DNA of 13,129 nucleotides from an uncultured Flavihumibacter sp. (GTDB lineage Bacteria; Bacteroidota; Bacteroidia; Chitinophagales; Chitinophagaceae), in the NCBI GenBank assembly GCA_946481605.1, contig CAMLPA010000043.1, positions 1 through 13,129 on the forward strand. Reading direction: 5' to 3'. Below are positions 1 to 8,045 of this stretch, piece by piece (within the stretch, counting starts at the first letter, position 1; each line of letters opens with the position of its first letter). Under the pieces are notes generated by a model. That model saw nothing but the letters and a program-made list of their open reading frames with translations, ran no database searches and was not told the origin of the DNA. The position numbers and the translations under genes were made by a program.

Positions 1-832
1 TACTGACCGTTGCACCACCGTAAGCGCTGTCCAGGGCTGTGGTGATGGGCGCATCAAGGGTGATCGTATTTCCGTTCACCTCAGTAACCGTTCTATCCCA
101 GCGGATGCTTCTGTCCATTGGTTTCCAGCCGAGCGAAGTAATTCCGCCACCGAAATGTTCCGTTCCTAAAACGCCGATCCATTTTTCGGTGAATGGCCGC
201 TCTACAATGACCTGATCTCCTTTTTTGAAAAGGTTGTTCTTCACCGTTAGCTTTGTTTCATTTACCGGAACATAGGCATCGGTTAAGACTATGGAAGCAT
301 CTGCCTTCCTGTTGTTTTCGCCCAGTACTTCAATCATCGTTTCTCTTGAACGCCCCGCCCCCACCAGTATAGTTCCATCTTCCCCTATTCCACTGCCCCT
401 CAACACAATACCGGAAGCCGAAATCTTCAACGCACCATTTACCCGGTAAGTCCCAGGCGCCAATAATACCGCACCACGGAAACCATTTGCATCGGGCTTC
501 AGGCCCGCGACATAATCAATTGCTTGCTGAATTTGCTGCGTGGCATCCCCTTCTATTCTCCCCAATTTCACCACGGCTTTCACAAAAGGAATCTCATCAT
601 TTCCTCCCCTGTAACCCGCATGGGAGAAATCTGGCACCCGGTTCCCAAGGGAATCCTTCAGCAGTACCAGCGCACCGTTCTTAAAGCTGACCAGTGGCTC
701 AGGCGGCTTTGGCTTCTGTGCGAATACCTTAATGCCGGTAAGCACAGTGACGCCTGAAAGCATAAACAGTCTGACTAAAAAAGATATCGTTTTATTTCGC
801 TTCAATCGCGTTGCTGTTTTACTGGAGAACAT
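1..832 (-). CDS. Secreted right-handed beta-helix protein, pectate-lyase superfamily (partial, C-terminus off the left edge)
   Basis: The reverse strand is open from an ATG at 832 to the window edge, giving 277 visible residues with no stop. A basic N-terminus followed by a hydrophobic stretch (about residues 16-38, ending VFAQ) looks like a Sec signal peptide. Then comes VPDFSHAGYRGG (66-77) and a segment with GDATQQIQQAIDYV (95-108), AVLLAPGTYRV (121-131) and ASGIVLRGSGIGEDGTILVG (139-158). This is the usual opening of secreted beta-helix proteins related to the pectate lyase superfamily (Pfam PF12708-like): an N-terminal cap, then the first rungs. Such proteins are commonly much longer and sit in pectin loci, so the active-site part is probably outside the window. 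An in-frame ATG at 847 would add five residues and is possible; 832 is chosen conservatively. The gene follows the PL1 gene after a terminator, so it may depend on read-through. Activity is not provable here; it could be a lyase, a hydrolase or only a binding protein. Confidence 0.8.
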   Translation of the reverse strand, partial: MFSSKTATRLKRNKTISFLVRLFMLSGVTVLTGIKVFAQKPKPPEPLVSFKNGALVLLKDSLGNRVPDFSHAGYRGGNDEIPFVKAVVKLGRIEGDATQQIQQAIDYVAGLKPDANGFRGAVLLAPGTYRVNGALKISASGIVLRGSGIGEDGTILVGAGRSRETMIEVLGENNRKADASIVLTDAYVPVNETKLTVKNNLFKKGDQVIVERPFTEKWIGVLGTEHFGGGITSLGWKPMDRSIRWDRTVTEVNGNTITLDAPITTALDSAYGGATVS

Positions 833-857
833 ATAAGGAATGTACATTAAATCCCTT

Positions 858-904
858 AAAAAAAACTGTACAGGCAGATGTATTGTTCCATCCGGCCTGT
901 ACAG
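858..904 (-). terminator. Rho-independent terminator after the pectate lyase gene
   Basis: On the minus strand CTGTACAGGC (904-895) pairs perfectly with GCCTGTACAG (875-866), a 10-bp stem. Inside it, after a one-base bulge, GGATG pairs with CATCT (one G-U pair) around an 8-base loop. The hairpin is followed directly by eight T residues (865-858). It starts 18 bases after the lyase stop codon. A long stem plus a T-tract is the standard intrinsic terminator layout. It would end or attenuate transcription of the susC/susD/lyase unit before the beta-helix gene. Confidence 0.88.
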
Positions 905-922
905 CGCATTAAGAACAATCCT

Positions 923-2560
923 TTATTTTTTCGCGGTGCTTTGCGCCACCACCCAGTTCAGGTATTCTTCTATGTTTGTATATTTTTTACCGGGCTTTGT
1001 AGCGGAAGCGTCGGCGGGATTATTGGGGTTCAATCCGTTCGCGCGTTCCCATGTATCGGGTATGCCGTCGTTATCAGCGTCTTTGTATGGAGCGCCTTTG
1101 TAATCGGGATATCCGCCCACCTGGCTGATATCGGTAATGATACCCTGTTTGTAGGAATCGATGGGCAACCTTCTGTGTTTGAACTGTGTTTCAGGCAGTT
1201 TCACGTTAGGATCGAATTTGATCTGTCCGGTCCTTACCTGTTCGGTGATCCTCGTATCTACCGGATCCCTTTTAGGCAGTGTGGCGCCAGCGTTTGCGAG
1301 CACGTGTGTGAAGGTTTCTTTCGCGCTCATGATCGGGAAAGAAGGCATGGGTAACGGCTTGTTCCACTTCATATCAGCCGTGTATTTGCCTGCGTTGGGC
1401 ATATCTTCCACCTGCACGCCGCCATCCCAGTTGTCTTTTGTAACGCGGTCGTTTCCTTCCACGATATTTCCGTTCACGTAAGCGCGTCCGAACACCAGGT
1501 AACCGAGTTTACTTCTGCCTGCTTCCGGCTTCACGATGCGGTATGCGAGCGGCGAATTGGTGGGTGTAAGCGGTCCTGGCTTATAATAATTGTTGATGAT
1601 GTTGTACATCGCCCTGTAATCACCCCCGTCTACGGAGCGGTGCACCCAGTTGAACACTACGTTGTTCACGAAGTTGAAGATACCGTACCATCCGATGGAA
1701 GGATTTCTACCTGCATTATCGGCCCAGAGGTTGCGCATGAAAGTGCAGTTCTCTCCGCCTAATGTGCTGCCGAAGGCATGGTTCCAGGTATCCAGCGCTT
1801 CGGAGAAGATGGAATTCTGGATCGTGATGTTGACGGTAGGCAGTTTATCTTCCGCGAGTTTACCGGTGCTGTCGTTGTACATGTGGCGGTACATGCTCAT
1901 GTTTTCATCCAGTCCCCAACTTGCGGAGACGTGGTCGATCATGATATTCCCGATCGGGTTTCCGCCTATGGCGTCATCCCTTCTGCCCACATTGGTTTCA
2001 CCTCTGCGGAAGCGCATGTAGCGGATGATAACATCGTGCGTATTGATCCAAACCGATTCTCCGGCCACGCATACCCCATCTCCAGGAGCGGATTGTCCGG
2101 CGATGGTAATGTACGGTGCACGGATAATGAGCGGTGATTTGAGGCGGATGATGCCGGCCACATTAAACACCACGGTTCTGGCGCCGCCCTGTTCGCAGGC
2201 CCAGCGTAAACTACCGGGGCCATCGTCGTTCAGGTTGGTCACCACATACACTTTTCCACCACGGCCGCCGAAGGAAAATTTTCCGCCGCCTTCGGCTCCT
2301 GGGAAGGCAGGCACATCAGCCTGTGGCAGATCATACGGGCGGGCGGCCCATGGAATGTAGGGCCTGCCATTCCGCGCCTCTTCCTGGATTACGTGCAATG
2401 CTTTCACCCAGGCTTCCTGGCTTTTTTTCATGGCCTCCGCCATCATTTTATCACTTTCCTCCTGGATCTCTTTCGGGACCTGGGGGTACTGTGCCGAAGC
2501 GCTCCATCCTGTTAAGACAAGGGCTACACCAAAAATTGCTTTTTTACAGATAACATTCAT
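923..2560 (-). CDS. Secreted pectate lyase, PL1-like, with C-terminal calcium-binding motif
   Basis: Predicted to cleave pectic polyuronide by beta-elimination outside the cytoplasm. I use the ATG at 2560 (545 aa) rather than an upstream in-frame TTG at 2575, because a clean signal peptide (CKKAIFGVALVLTGWSASAQ, about residues 5-24) starts just after it. Residues 25-80 form a charged, probably helical extension. The parallel beta-helix begins at FPGAEGGGKFSFGGRGG (86-102), a signature of Bacteroidota PL1 enzymes, followed by TNLNDDGPGSLRWA. RRDDAIGG (193-200) and MIDHVSASWGLDENM (207-221) match the calcium-binding segment of PL1. AGRNPSIGW (283-291) matches the catalytic-arginine region, but only the first arginine of the RxPxxR pattern is present. 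KDADNDGIPDTWE (493-505) is a thrombospondin-3-like calcium loop. The gene lies 72 bases after susD and before a terminator, so it is probably the last gene of that transcript. The fold call is firm; the exact substrate is inferred. Confidence 0.9.
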   Translation of the reverse strand: MNVICKKAIFGVALVLTGWSASAQYPQVPKEIQEESDKMMAEAMKKSQEAWVKALHVIQEEARNGRPYIPWAARPYDLPQADVPAFPGAEGGGKFSFGGRGGKVYVVTNLNDDGPGSLRWACEQGGARTVVFNVAGIIRLKSPLIIRAPYITIAGQSAPGDGVCVAGESVWINTHDVIIRYMRFRRGETNVGRRDDAIGGNPIGNIMIDHVSASWGLDENMSMYRHMYNDSTGKLAEDKLPTVNITIQNSIFSEALDTWNHAFGSTLGGENCTFMRNLWADNAGRNPSIGWYGIFNFVNNVVFNWVHRSVDGGDYRAMYNIINNYYKPGPLTPTNSPLAYRIVKPEAGRSKLGYLVFGRAYVNGNIVEGNDRVTKDNWDGGVQVEDMPNAGKYTADMKWNKPLPMPSFPIMSAKETFTHVLANAGATLPKRDPVDTRITEQVRTGQIKFDPNVKLPETQFKHRRLPIDSYKQGIITDISQVGGYPDYKGAPYKDADNDGIPDTWERANGLNPNNPADASATKPGKKYTNIEEYLNWVVAQSTAKK

Positions 2561-2632
2561 GCTACTAACTTTCAATATTTCAAATCAATTAAGGATCACA
2601 AGCAGTTCATGGCGGCTGGTAAGGTTAATGGT

Positions 2633-4678
2633 TTACTGGAGGGGATCGAAGGTGCCGGCACCTCCGTAGAAGTCGGGCCAGTCTTTCGTTTGTTGAAGAT
2701 AGGGTGACCCTATCAGAATATTCTGGTGGAAACCGAAGAAATAATATTGATTGTACCACCTGAAGGTCCAGTTGGCAGGATTGGTTGGATCAATGTTATC
2801 CCTTTCGATTATTTGGAAGTGGTTATCATAGAGATAATCAAGGTAAGCATCAAAGTTTGCGAACCCTGGAGGAAGGACGGCTGGCTCTCTATCGATGACC
2901 GGCACGGAATTGTCGGCTTTTCTAACCATGGGATCTCCTGAGAGACCGTTTCCTGGGAAATACCTGGTTCCGTCTGCTTTCTTAACATAAATCCAATATG
3001 CGGTTCTCCTGGTTCCGTTCAGGGGTTGCACTCCCAACCTGGTGCATGTACCATAATCATCATTGAACAGCAGCCAGCGGCGAAGGTCATAAAAACGTTT
3101 GCCTTCATAAGCGAATTCAATTTTACGCTCATTAAGTACCGCTGCGAAAAGCTTGTCACGGCTTCCTGCGGCATCTCCCAGTCCGTAATTACCATCGCTT
3201 CCTGCAACAAGCCCTGCACGTTCCCTTATTTTTTTGATTCCATCCAACCCTTCGCTTAACCTTCCTGTTCCGATTGCAGCTTCTGCCAAATTAAGGATTA
3301 CTTCAGCAAAGCGGAGTTCCATGTAATTTGTACCGCTTAAACTGAAATCACCGGCGGAACTTGCTGTTGCAGTGGGGTTGGTGGCTTTTCTTACATAGAT
3401 GCCACTAGAATTTGGATTTGCTTCTGTATAAACATTGGGGCTTACAGCAGTTCCGTTGTTAAACCAGGAGTAAGTCCATTGCCTGAAATTCGGATTCGTT
3501 CCTGAAGGCCATACAGCCCCGTTGTAAGTGAAGGTTTTATAGAACCTCGGATCCCTGTTTTTGTAGAACTTTTTGGGGTCGTAAGGATACTGGGTGGAAG
3601 CTTCGGCAGGCATTTTTCCATCTCTCATGGGGAAAGCATCTACCATTTGTTTGGTTGGAGAGATGGATCCGCCACCTCCTTGCTGTCTTGACCTGGCGGC
3701 TTGTTCCCATCCGTTATTTTTTCTGGTCTGGTCGGAAGAAATATTATTAAACATCCAAACCACTACAGCTTCGGGATTATCTATTTCACTGAACCACATA
3801 TTCTCCCAGGCCTGCGCATTATTGAACCCTCCATTACTAAAAAGCCCAAACCCATTTGATTCCAGTAATGTTTTCGCTTCATTGTTTGCCTGATAGGCTC
3901 TTTCCCAGCGAGCGGCATCATCGTTCCTGTTAAACAGGGGACTAGCCCAGGTGAGCAACACACGGCCTTTCATTGCAGCCGCACCGCCACTTGTGATGCG
4001 TCCCCAGTTAACACCTGAGTTTTGCCAGCGTCCAGGCAGCATCGCAATAGCCTGATCAAGATCCTCTACGATCTGTTCCAGTGTTTCTGTTGAAGAACTT
4101 CTTTGTACCTGTAGTTCAGGATTATCTTCGGCACCTATTGGATCTTGTGGTGTGAGTACAAGGGGAACGCCACCGTACAGGCGCAGCAATTCGAAATACT
4201 GGTAAGCTCTCCAATAATACACCTGTCCCTTAAGCCTGTTGCGCGTAACCTCCGGAAGTCCATGCTGATCTATTTGCGCAAGAAAAAGGTTGATCTGCTT
4301 CAAACGGGTCCAGGTATTGTTGGCAATACTTGCAGACATTCTTTGTCCGAAATACTGATTGGCATGGTTCTGAACAATCGAGATGGAAGCCCATTCCCGG
4401 TTATAATCCGTTTGCCCGGCCATTTCATCTGTTGTACGCGTATATGCATCACTGAAAGTACCATTTGCTCCGGTTTGTTGCTGCACGAATACTGGCGCAC
4501 CTGAACTGGGAAGAAACAGACTGTAAACATGGTCCACATAAGCTTGCGCGATCACAGAGTCCATAAATACCTCTTCATTCAGGCCCGTAAGGTCTCTTTT
4601 CTCCTGTAGGAACTTATCGCTACATGCGGAAAAACCGATGGAGAGAGAAAGGAATGATATATAAATTATTTTTTTCAT
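2633..4678 (-). CDS. SusD/RagB-family outer-membrane glycan-binding lipoprotein
   Basis: Surface lipoprotein that captures oligosaccharide and acts as the lid of the SusC channel. The 681-residue product starts with a lipoprotein signal peptide (MKKIIYISFLSLSIGFSAC) with the lipidated cysteine at position 19, followed by S-D, an acidic context suited to surface export in Bacteroidota. Family hallmarks are YYWRAYQYFELLRLYGG (154-170) in the TPR-like N-terminal part, NYMELRFAEVILNLAEAA (451-468), and NERKIEFAYEGKRFYDLRRW (516-535) in the C-terminal SusD region. At 681 residues it is longer than the common 500-600; the extra length is spread over the C-terminal half, including a tail of about 145 residues after the last hallmark. 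It follows susC by 26 bases, so the two are almost certainly co-transcribed and form one complex. Ligand specificity cannot be read from the sequence; pectic oligosaccharide is inferred from the neighbouring lyase. Confidence 0.96.
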   Translation of the reverse strand: MKKIIYISFLSLSIGFSACSDKFLQEKRDLTGLNEEVFMDSVIAQAYVDHVYSLFLPSSGAPVFVQQQTGANGTFSDAYTRTTDEMAGQTDYNREWASISIVQNHANQYFGQRMSASIANNTWTRLKQINLFLAQIDQHGLPEVTRNRLKGQVYYWRAYQYFELLRLYGGVPLVLTPQDPIGAEDNPELQVQRSSSTETLEQIVEDLDQAIAMLPGRWQNSGVNWGRITSGGAAAMKGRVLLTWASPLFNRNDDAARWERAYQANNEAKTLLESNGFGLFSNGGFNNAQAWENMWFSEIDNPEAVVVWMFNNISSDQTRKNNGWEQAARSRQQGGGGSISPTKQMVDAFPMRDGKMPAEASTQYPYDPKKFYKNRDPRFYKTFTYNGAVWPSGTNPNFRQWTYSWFNNGTAVSPNVYTEANPNSSGIYVRKATNPTATASSAGDFSLSGTNYMELRFAEVILNLAEAAIGTGRLSEGLDGIKKIRERAGLVAGSDGNYGLGDAAGSRDKLFAAVLNERKIEFAYEGKRFYDLRRWLLFNDDYGTCTRLGVQPLNGTRRTAYWIYVKKADGTRYFPGNGLSGDPMVRKADNSVPVIDREPAVLPPGFANFDAYLDYLYDNHFQIIERDNIDPTNPANWTFRWYNQYYFFGFHQNILIGSPYLQQTKDWPDFYGGAGTFDPLQ

Positions 4679-4704
4679 AATGGAAACTTTTCGTCGAACT
4701 AAGA

Positions 4705-7700
4705 TTAGAATGTAAGATTTAGCCCCAGAGAAAGTGTTCTTAGTACCGGGTATGAATCCCAGGCTCCTTCAGAATTTTTATAAGAGAATGGGTTGTAAAG
4801 ATTCAACGGATTCAATGCAGATACGATAACACGTGCATTACTTATTTTAGCTGCGCTAACCCAGCGCTTTGGCACTGAATAGCTGATGTTTGCATTCACC
4901 ATTCTCAGGCGGAAGGAATTTACACCCCAAAAAGATGACAATACGGAATTAACATCTGAATGAAATGCGTTAGGATAGATGCCGTTGGGATTTAGAACCG
5001 GATCCCACATATCTGCCCAATAGGCCGGGCCATTTTGGAACAGATTAGTAATATTCCTTTGTAAGGGATCAAACGCATCCATTTCCGACCAACCTCCGAA
5101 ACTTCCCCCAATAACGCAATCAAAAGCAAGTCCCTTGTAAGAGGCGCGCAAAGTAGTACCGAATGAATAACGATTAGAACTTTTTCTTGAAAGCAATATC
5201 TGATCGTTGTTATCAACAATGCCATCCGGGCCTGCAAAAGTTCCATCATCCTGAAGTTCCCCTCTTACGTCGGCATAATAAAGCATTCCGGGACGCAGTT
5301 GTGCTGCCGTCACGCCCAACATTTCAGTGATTCCAAACTTCTGAACATAGTTATTTACATCTTCCTGAGTTTTGAACATCCCGATGTACTCATACCCCCA
5401 GGTTCCAAAATCGGTAGATGTTCCGGGGCGTGCATTCCACGGGAAAAGGATATCCCTTTCATTAAAGTTTCCTTTCAGTACTTTATTGTCGGACCAGGAG
5501 AACCTGAAATCAATACCATAGGTAAAATCCTTCCCTCTTTGTTCGTTCCATCCGATACCGATTTCATAACCGAATGAGTTTACCTCTGAATAATTTTGTG
5601 GCGCAACTGTTCCACCAACTGTAACAGGAACATTTGTTATGTTCTCCAATAAACGTCTTCCCAAATTGAAGTAACCATCCACATTCAAAGAAAGGCGGGA
5701 TTTCAGGAAACGTGCATCTACACCAAAATTGTGTTTGGTATCTTCGCTCCAGGTAGCGTCTCTGTTAGGGGAAGCTTCCATCCTCATCCCGATATTGGCA
5801 GGATTGGTATTGTTACCAAAAGCCGTTCTTCCATTTTGGAAAGTATAACGCTGACGCCACAGCCATGCACGCGTGTCATCTTTTCCCAGCAATCCGATCG
5901 AATAACGCACCTTCAGGTAATCAAATACATTCGATTTAAAAAATTTCTCATCAGACATCACCCAACCTGCGGCCAGGGAATAAAACTTGCCCCAGTAATT
6001 TTCGGGAGCAAACTTGGTAGACGCATCTGATCTGAAGAGAAAATCGACTGAATAGCGGCTACTATATGCGTAGCCGAGTCTTCCAATATACCCAAGTGTT
6101 CCGGTTTCATAAGCGTTGGTACTGCCATCGATGGTTCCGAACGCGGTATTAAATTGCCCGTTTGTTCCTGCTACCGGGGCTTCCTTGTAAGCTTCAACAG
6201 CTCTAGAGTCTGCTTCAGAACGTTCCGCTGTGAAGAAAGCGCTTACAGAGTGGTCACCAAACTGACGTGCATAGTTTACAGAAATGTTTGCCTGATAGCT
6301 AAATGTCCTGTTACTGGAATGAATAATTCTGTTATGGTTTTGTGCGATTACAGGTGTTGGCCCGGTTGCTCCCTCATAAATATGGCCATGATCCCCCTGC
6401 ATGTTTGAGAAGTTGTACAAAGGATAAAGTGTTCCAATGCTCTCCGTGTAGCTTGAGCCGGAATTCCGTCCGTATGTACCACGAAATTTCAATCCATCAA
6501 CAAAAGGAACCGCATATTCAAGGAAGGTATTCAATGTTAACGCATTTCTGCTGCCATCTGCATAATTCCTTAATCTGTCCAATTCAAACAAGTGGTAGGC
6601 AGACACATTATTCCCCCCGGGACCAGGCAGTTTTACCGGGAAGCCATCTATGTAAGTAGGAATATGGCGTGGCGCCCGCAACAGAATTCTATAATCATTC
6701 TCAACGTTTGTACCACCAATCCTGCTGTTCAGCCTGCTATCCTTTCCCATATTACCTGAAACCTGCAGCCCTAACTTCACACCTTCGGCGAGATTGACAT
6801 CTGTTCCGGCCCTGAAGGTCCATTTATTATCAAGTAAGCGACCAAGGTTTCCATCCTGCTTGTAATTAGTCACACTTGCAAAATAAGTCGCCCTTTCCGC
6901 ACCACCACTGAGGTTTAGGGTATGCCTCATTGTAGTGGAAGATTTCCAGGCCTGGTCTAACCAATTGTGGTCAATAGTTTTATAGTGCTCCAATTCATCT
7001 TCACTGAAAAAATAATTACGATCGCCAATATTAGTAACATTCGCACCTGTTGGACCGTTCAGTATGTTAATGTAACGAGCCATTTCATAGGCACTCATCA
7101 TTTTTGTATGATTAACCGCATCGGTAGTTGCCATGCTTCCGCCATAGGTTATCCTTGGCTTCCCCATTTTTCCTCTTTTAGTTGTCACCAACACGACACC
7201 ATTGGCGCCTCTTGATCCATATATGGCCGCACCTGCATCTTTAAGAATAGTGATACTTTCTACTTCAGTAGGATCCAGGGAATTAAAAAGATCAGCAATA
7301 GGTTGTCCCTGAGAATTTACCTGAATCACATCATCGATAACATATAGGGGACCGTTCGTTCCTCCATCTTTCGCGAGGCTCGAAGGATTTCTTACTACCA
7401 ATTGTGCAGGAGAACCAGGCCTTGAAGTACCCCCACTTACTGAGACCCCCAGCAAGCGACCAGCCAGCGCGGCACCGAGGTTCCCTACCGGAAGATCTTC
7501 CACTTCCTTCATGTTAATGGTAGTGGCAGCGTTGTTCAGCCTGGATCTTTTTTGTGATCCATAACCGATTACAACGATGTCATCCATACTCGTACCAGAG
7601 GAAGCCATTGTTATATTAAATTCCGTTCCGGTCTTCACATTGATCTCTTTATCCGTCATCCCGATATAACTTACCAGCAAGGCAGATGCGGACGCGGGAA

Positions 7701-7938
7701 CGGTAATCGTGAACGTGCCATCGGCTTTTGTTGCCGTACTGATCCGGTGGTCTTTTACCGCAACGGTGGCATCGGCAAGCGGAGCGCCTTTATCATCCGT
7801 CACCTTACCAGTTACGACTTTATCCTGTTGTTGAAAATACGCCCGGTGGTTACTTCCGGAAGCGTTCGCGCCCGCCGGGGAAAGCGCTGAAATAGCAGCG
7901 GCGGAGCACATGACAAGCAGTAATCGCTTCATAAGCAT
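4705..7938 (-). CDS. SusC/RagA-type TonB-dependent outer-membrane transporter
   Basis: Imports oligosaccharides across the outer membrane using TonB energy, together with the SusD lipoprotein encoded just downstream. The 1077-residue product has a signal peptide (about 1-27, MKRLLLVMCSAAA then ANA), a carboxypeptidase-regulatory-like beta domain (about 41-115, starting KVVTGKVTDDKGAPL), the DDIVVIGYGSQKR junction (119-131), the plug (about 130-257) with the SusC signature ILKDAGAAIYGSRGANGVVL (231-250), and a long barrel ending in LGLNLTF, with the terminal phenylalanine typical of outer-membrane barrels. There is no N-terminal STN/secretin domain, so direct signalling to an anti-sigma factor is not expected; the regulator must lie elsewhere. 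A second in-frame ATG at 7932 gives MKRLLLV and is an equally good start. It lies 107 bases after the DUF3826 gene, a gap that may hold a promoter. Confidence 0.97.
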   Translation of the reverse strand: MLMKRLLLVMCSAAAISALSPAGANASGSNHRAYFQQQDKVVTGKVTDDKGAPLADATVAVKDHRISTATKADGTFTITVPASASALLVSYIGMTDKEINVKTGTEFNITMASSGTSMDDIVVIGYGSQKRSRLNNAATTINMKEVEDLPVGNLGAALAGRLLGVSVSGGTSRPGSPAQLVVRNPSSLAKDGGTNGPLYVIDDVIQVNSQGQPIADLFNSLDPTEVESITILKDAGAAIYGSRGANGVVLVTTKRGKMGKPRITYGGSMATTDAVNHTKMMSAYEMARYINILNGPTGANVTNIGDRNYFFSEDELEHYKTIDHNWLDQAWKSSTTMRHTLNLSGGAERATYFASVTNYKQDGNLGRLLDNKWTFRAGTDVNLAEGVKLGLQVSGNMGKDSRLNSRIGGTNVENDYRILLRAPRHIPTYIDGFPVKLPGPGGNNVSAYHLFELDRLRNYADGSRNALTLNTFLEYAVPFVDGLKFRGTYGRNSGSSYTESIGTLYPLYNFSNMQGDHGHIYEGATGPTPVIAQNHNRIIHSSNRTFSYQANISVNYARQFGDHSVSAFFTAERSEADSRAVEAYKEAPVAGTNGQFNTAFGTIDGSTNAYETGTLGYIGRLGYAYSSRYSVDFLFRSDASTKFAPENYWGKFYSLAAGWVMSDEKFFKSNVFDYLKVRYSIGLLGKDDTRAWLWRQRYTFQNGRTAFGNNTNPANIGMRMEASPNRDATWSEDTKHNFGVDARFLKSRLSLNVDGYFNLGRRLLENITNVPVTVGGTVAPQNYSEVNSFGYEIGIGWNEQRGKDFTYGIDFRFSWSDNKVLKGNFNERDILFPWNARPGTSTDFGTWGYEYIGMFKTQEDVNNYVQKFGITEMLGVTAAQLRPGMLYYADVRGELQDDGTFAGPDGIVDNNDQILLSRKSSNRYSFGTTLRASYKGLAFDCVIGGSFGGWSEMDAFDPLQRNITNLFQNGPAYWADMWDPVLNPNGIYPNAFHSDVNSVLSSFWGVNSFRLRMVNANISYSVPKRWVSAAKISNARVIVSALNPLNLYNPFSYKNSEGAWDSYPVLRTLSLGLNLTF

Positions 7939-7981
7939 AATCTTTAAAGAATCGTTAGTTGATGGGATTTTGAACCCACAA

Positions 7982-8012
7982 TAAAGGTATCATTATGATG
8001 TTCTGTAAAAAA
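7982..8012 (-). promoter_or_regulatory. Candidate Bacteroidota-type promoter upstream of susC (weak)
   Basis: In the 107-base gap before susC the minus strand carries TACCTTTA (7989-7982), one base away from the Bacteroidota -7 element TAnnTTTG. A run of six T residues (8012-8007) lies about 17-20 bases upstream, near where the -33 TTTG-like element should be. The predicted transcript would have a leader of roughly 35-45 bases. An 11-base odd palindrome, ATCATTATGAT (7989-7999), lies between the two elements and could be an operator. The match is imperfect, and short AT-rich motifs arise easily by chance, so this is only a candidate. Confidence 0.25.
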
Positions 8013-8045
8013 TGGGAGGTTTTACTAAGATAATGGACGATTTTC

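Noticed and set aside
878..1354. Plus-strand open frame of 158 codons opposite the pectate lyase gene
   Set aside because: It is fully antisense to a well-supported PL1 gene, and its translation shows no recognisable domain or signal. Long open shadows are common opposite such genes.
2561..2575. TTG start adding five residues to the pectate lyase
   Set aside because: The ATG at 2560 lies directly before a normal signal peptide, and TTG starts are rare.
2581..2588. TTGATTTG on the minus strand as a promoter -7 element before the pectate lyase gene
   Set aside because: The second base deviates from TAnnTTTG, and the only nearby TTG (2601-2599) is about 10 bases away, too close for a -33 element.
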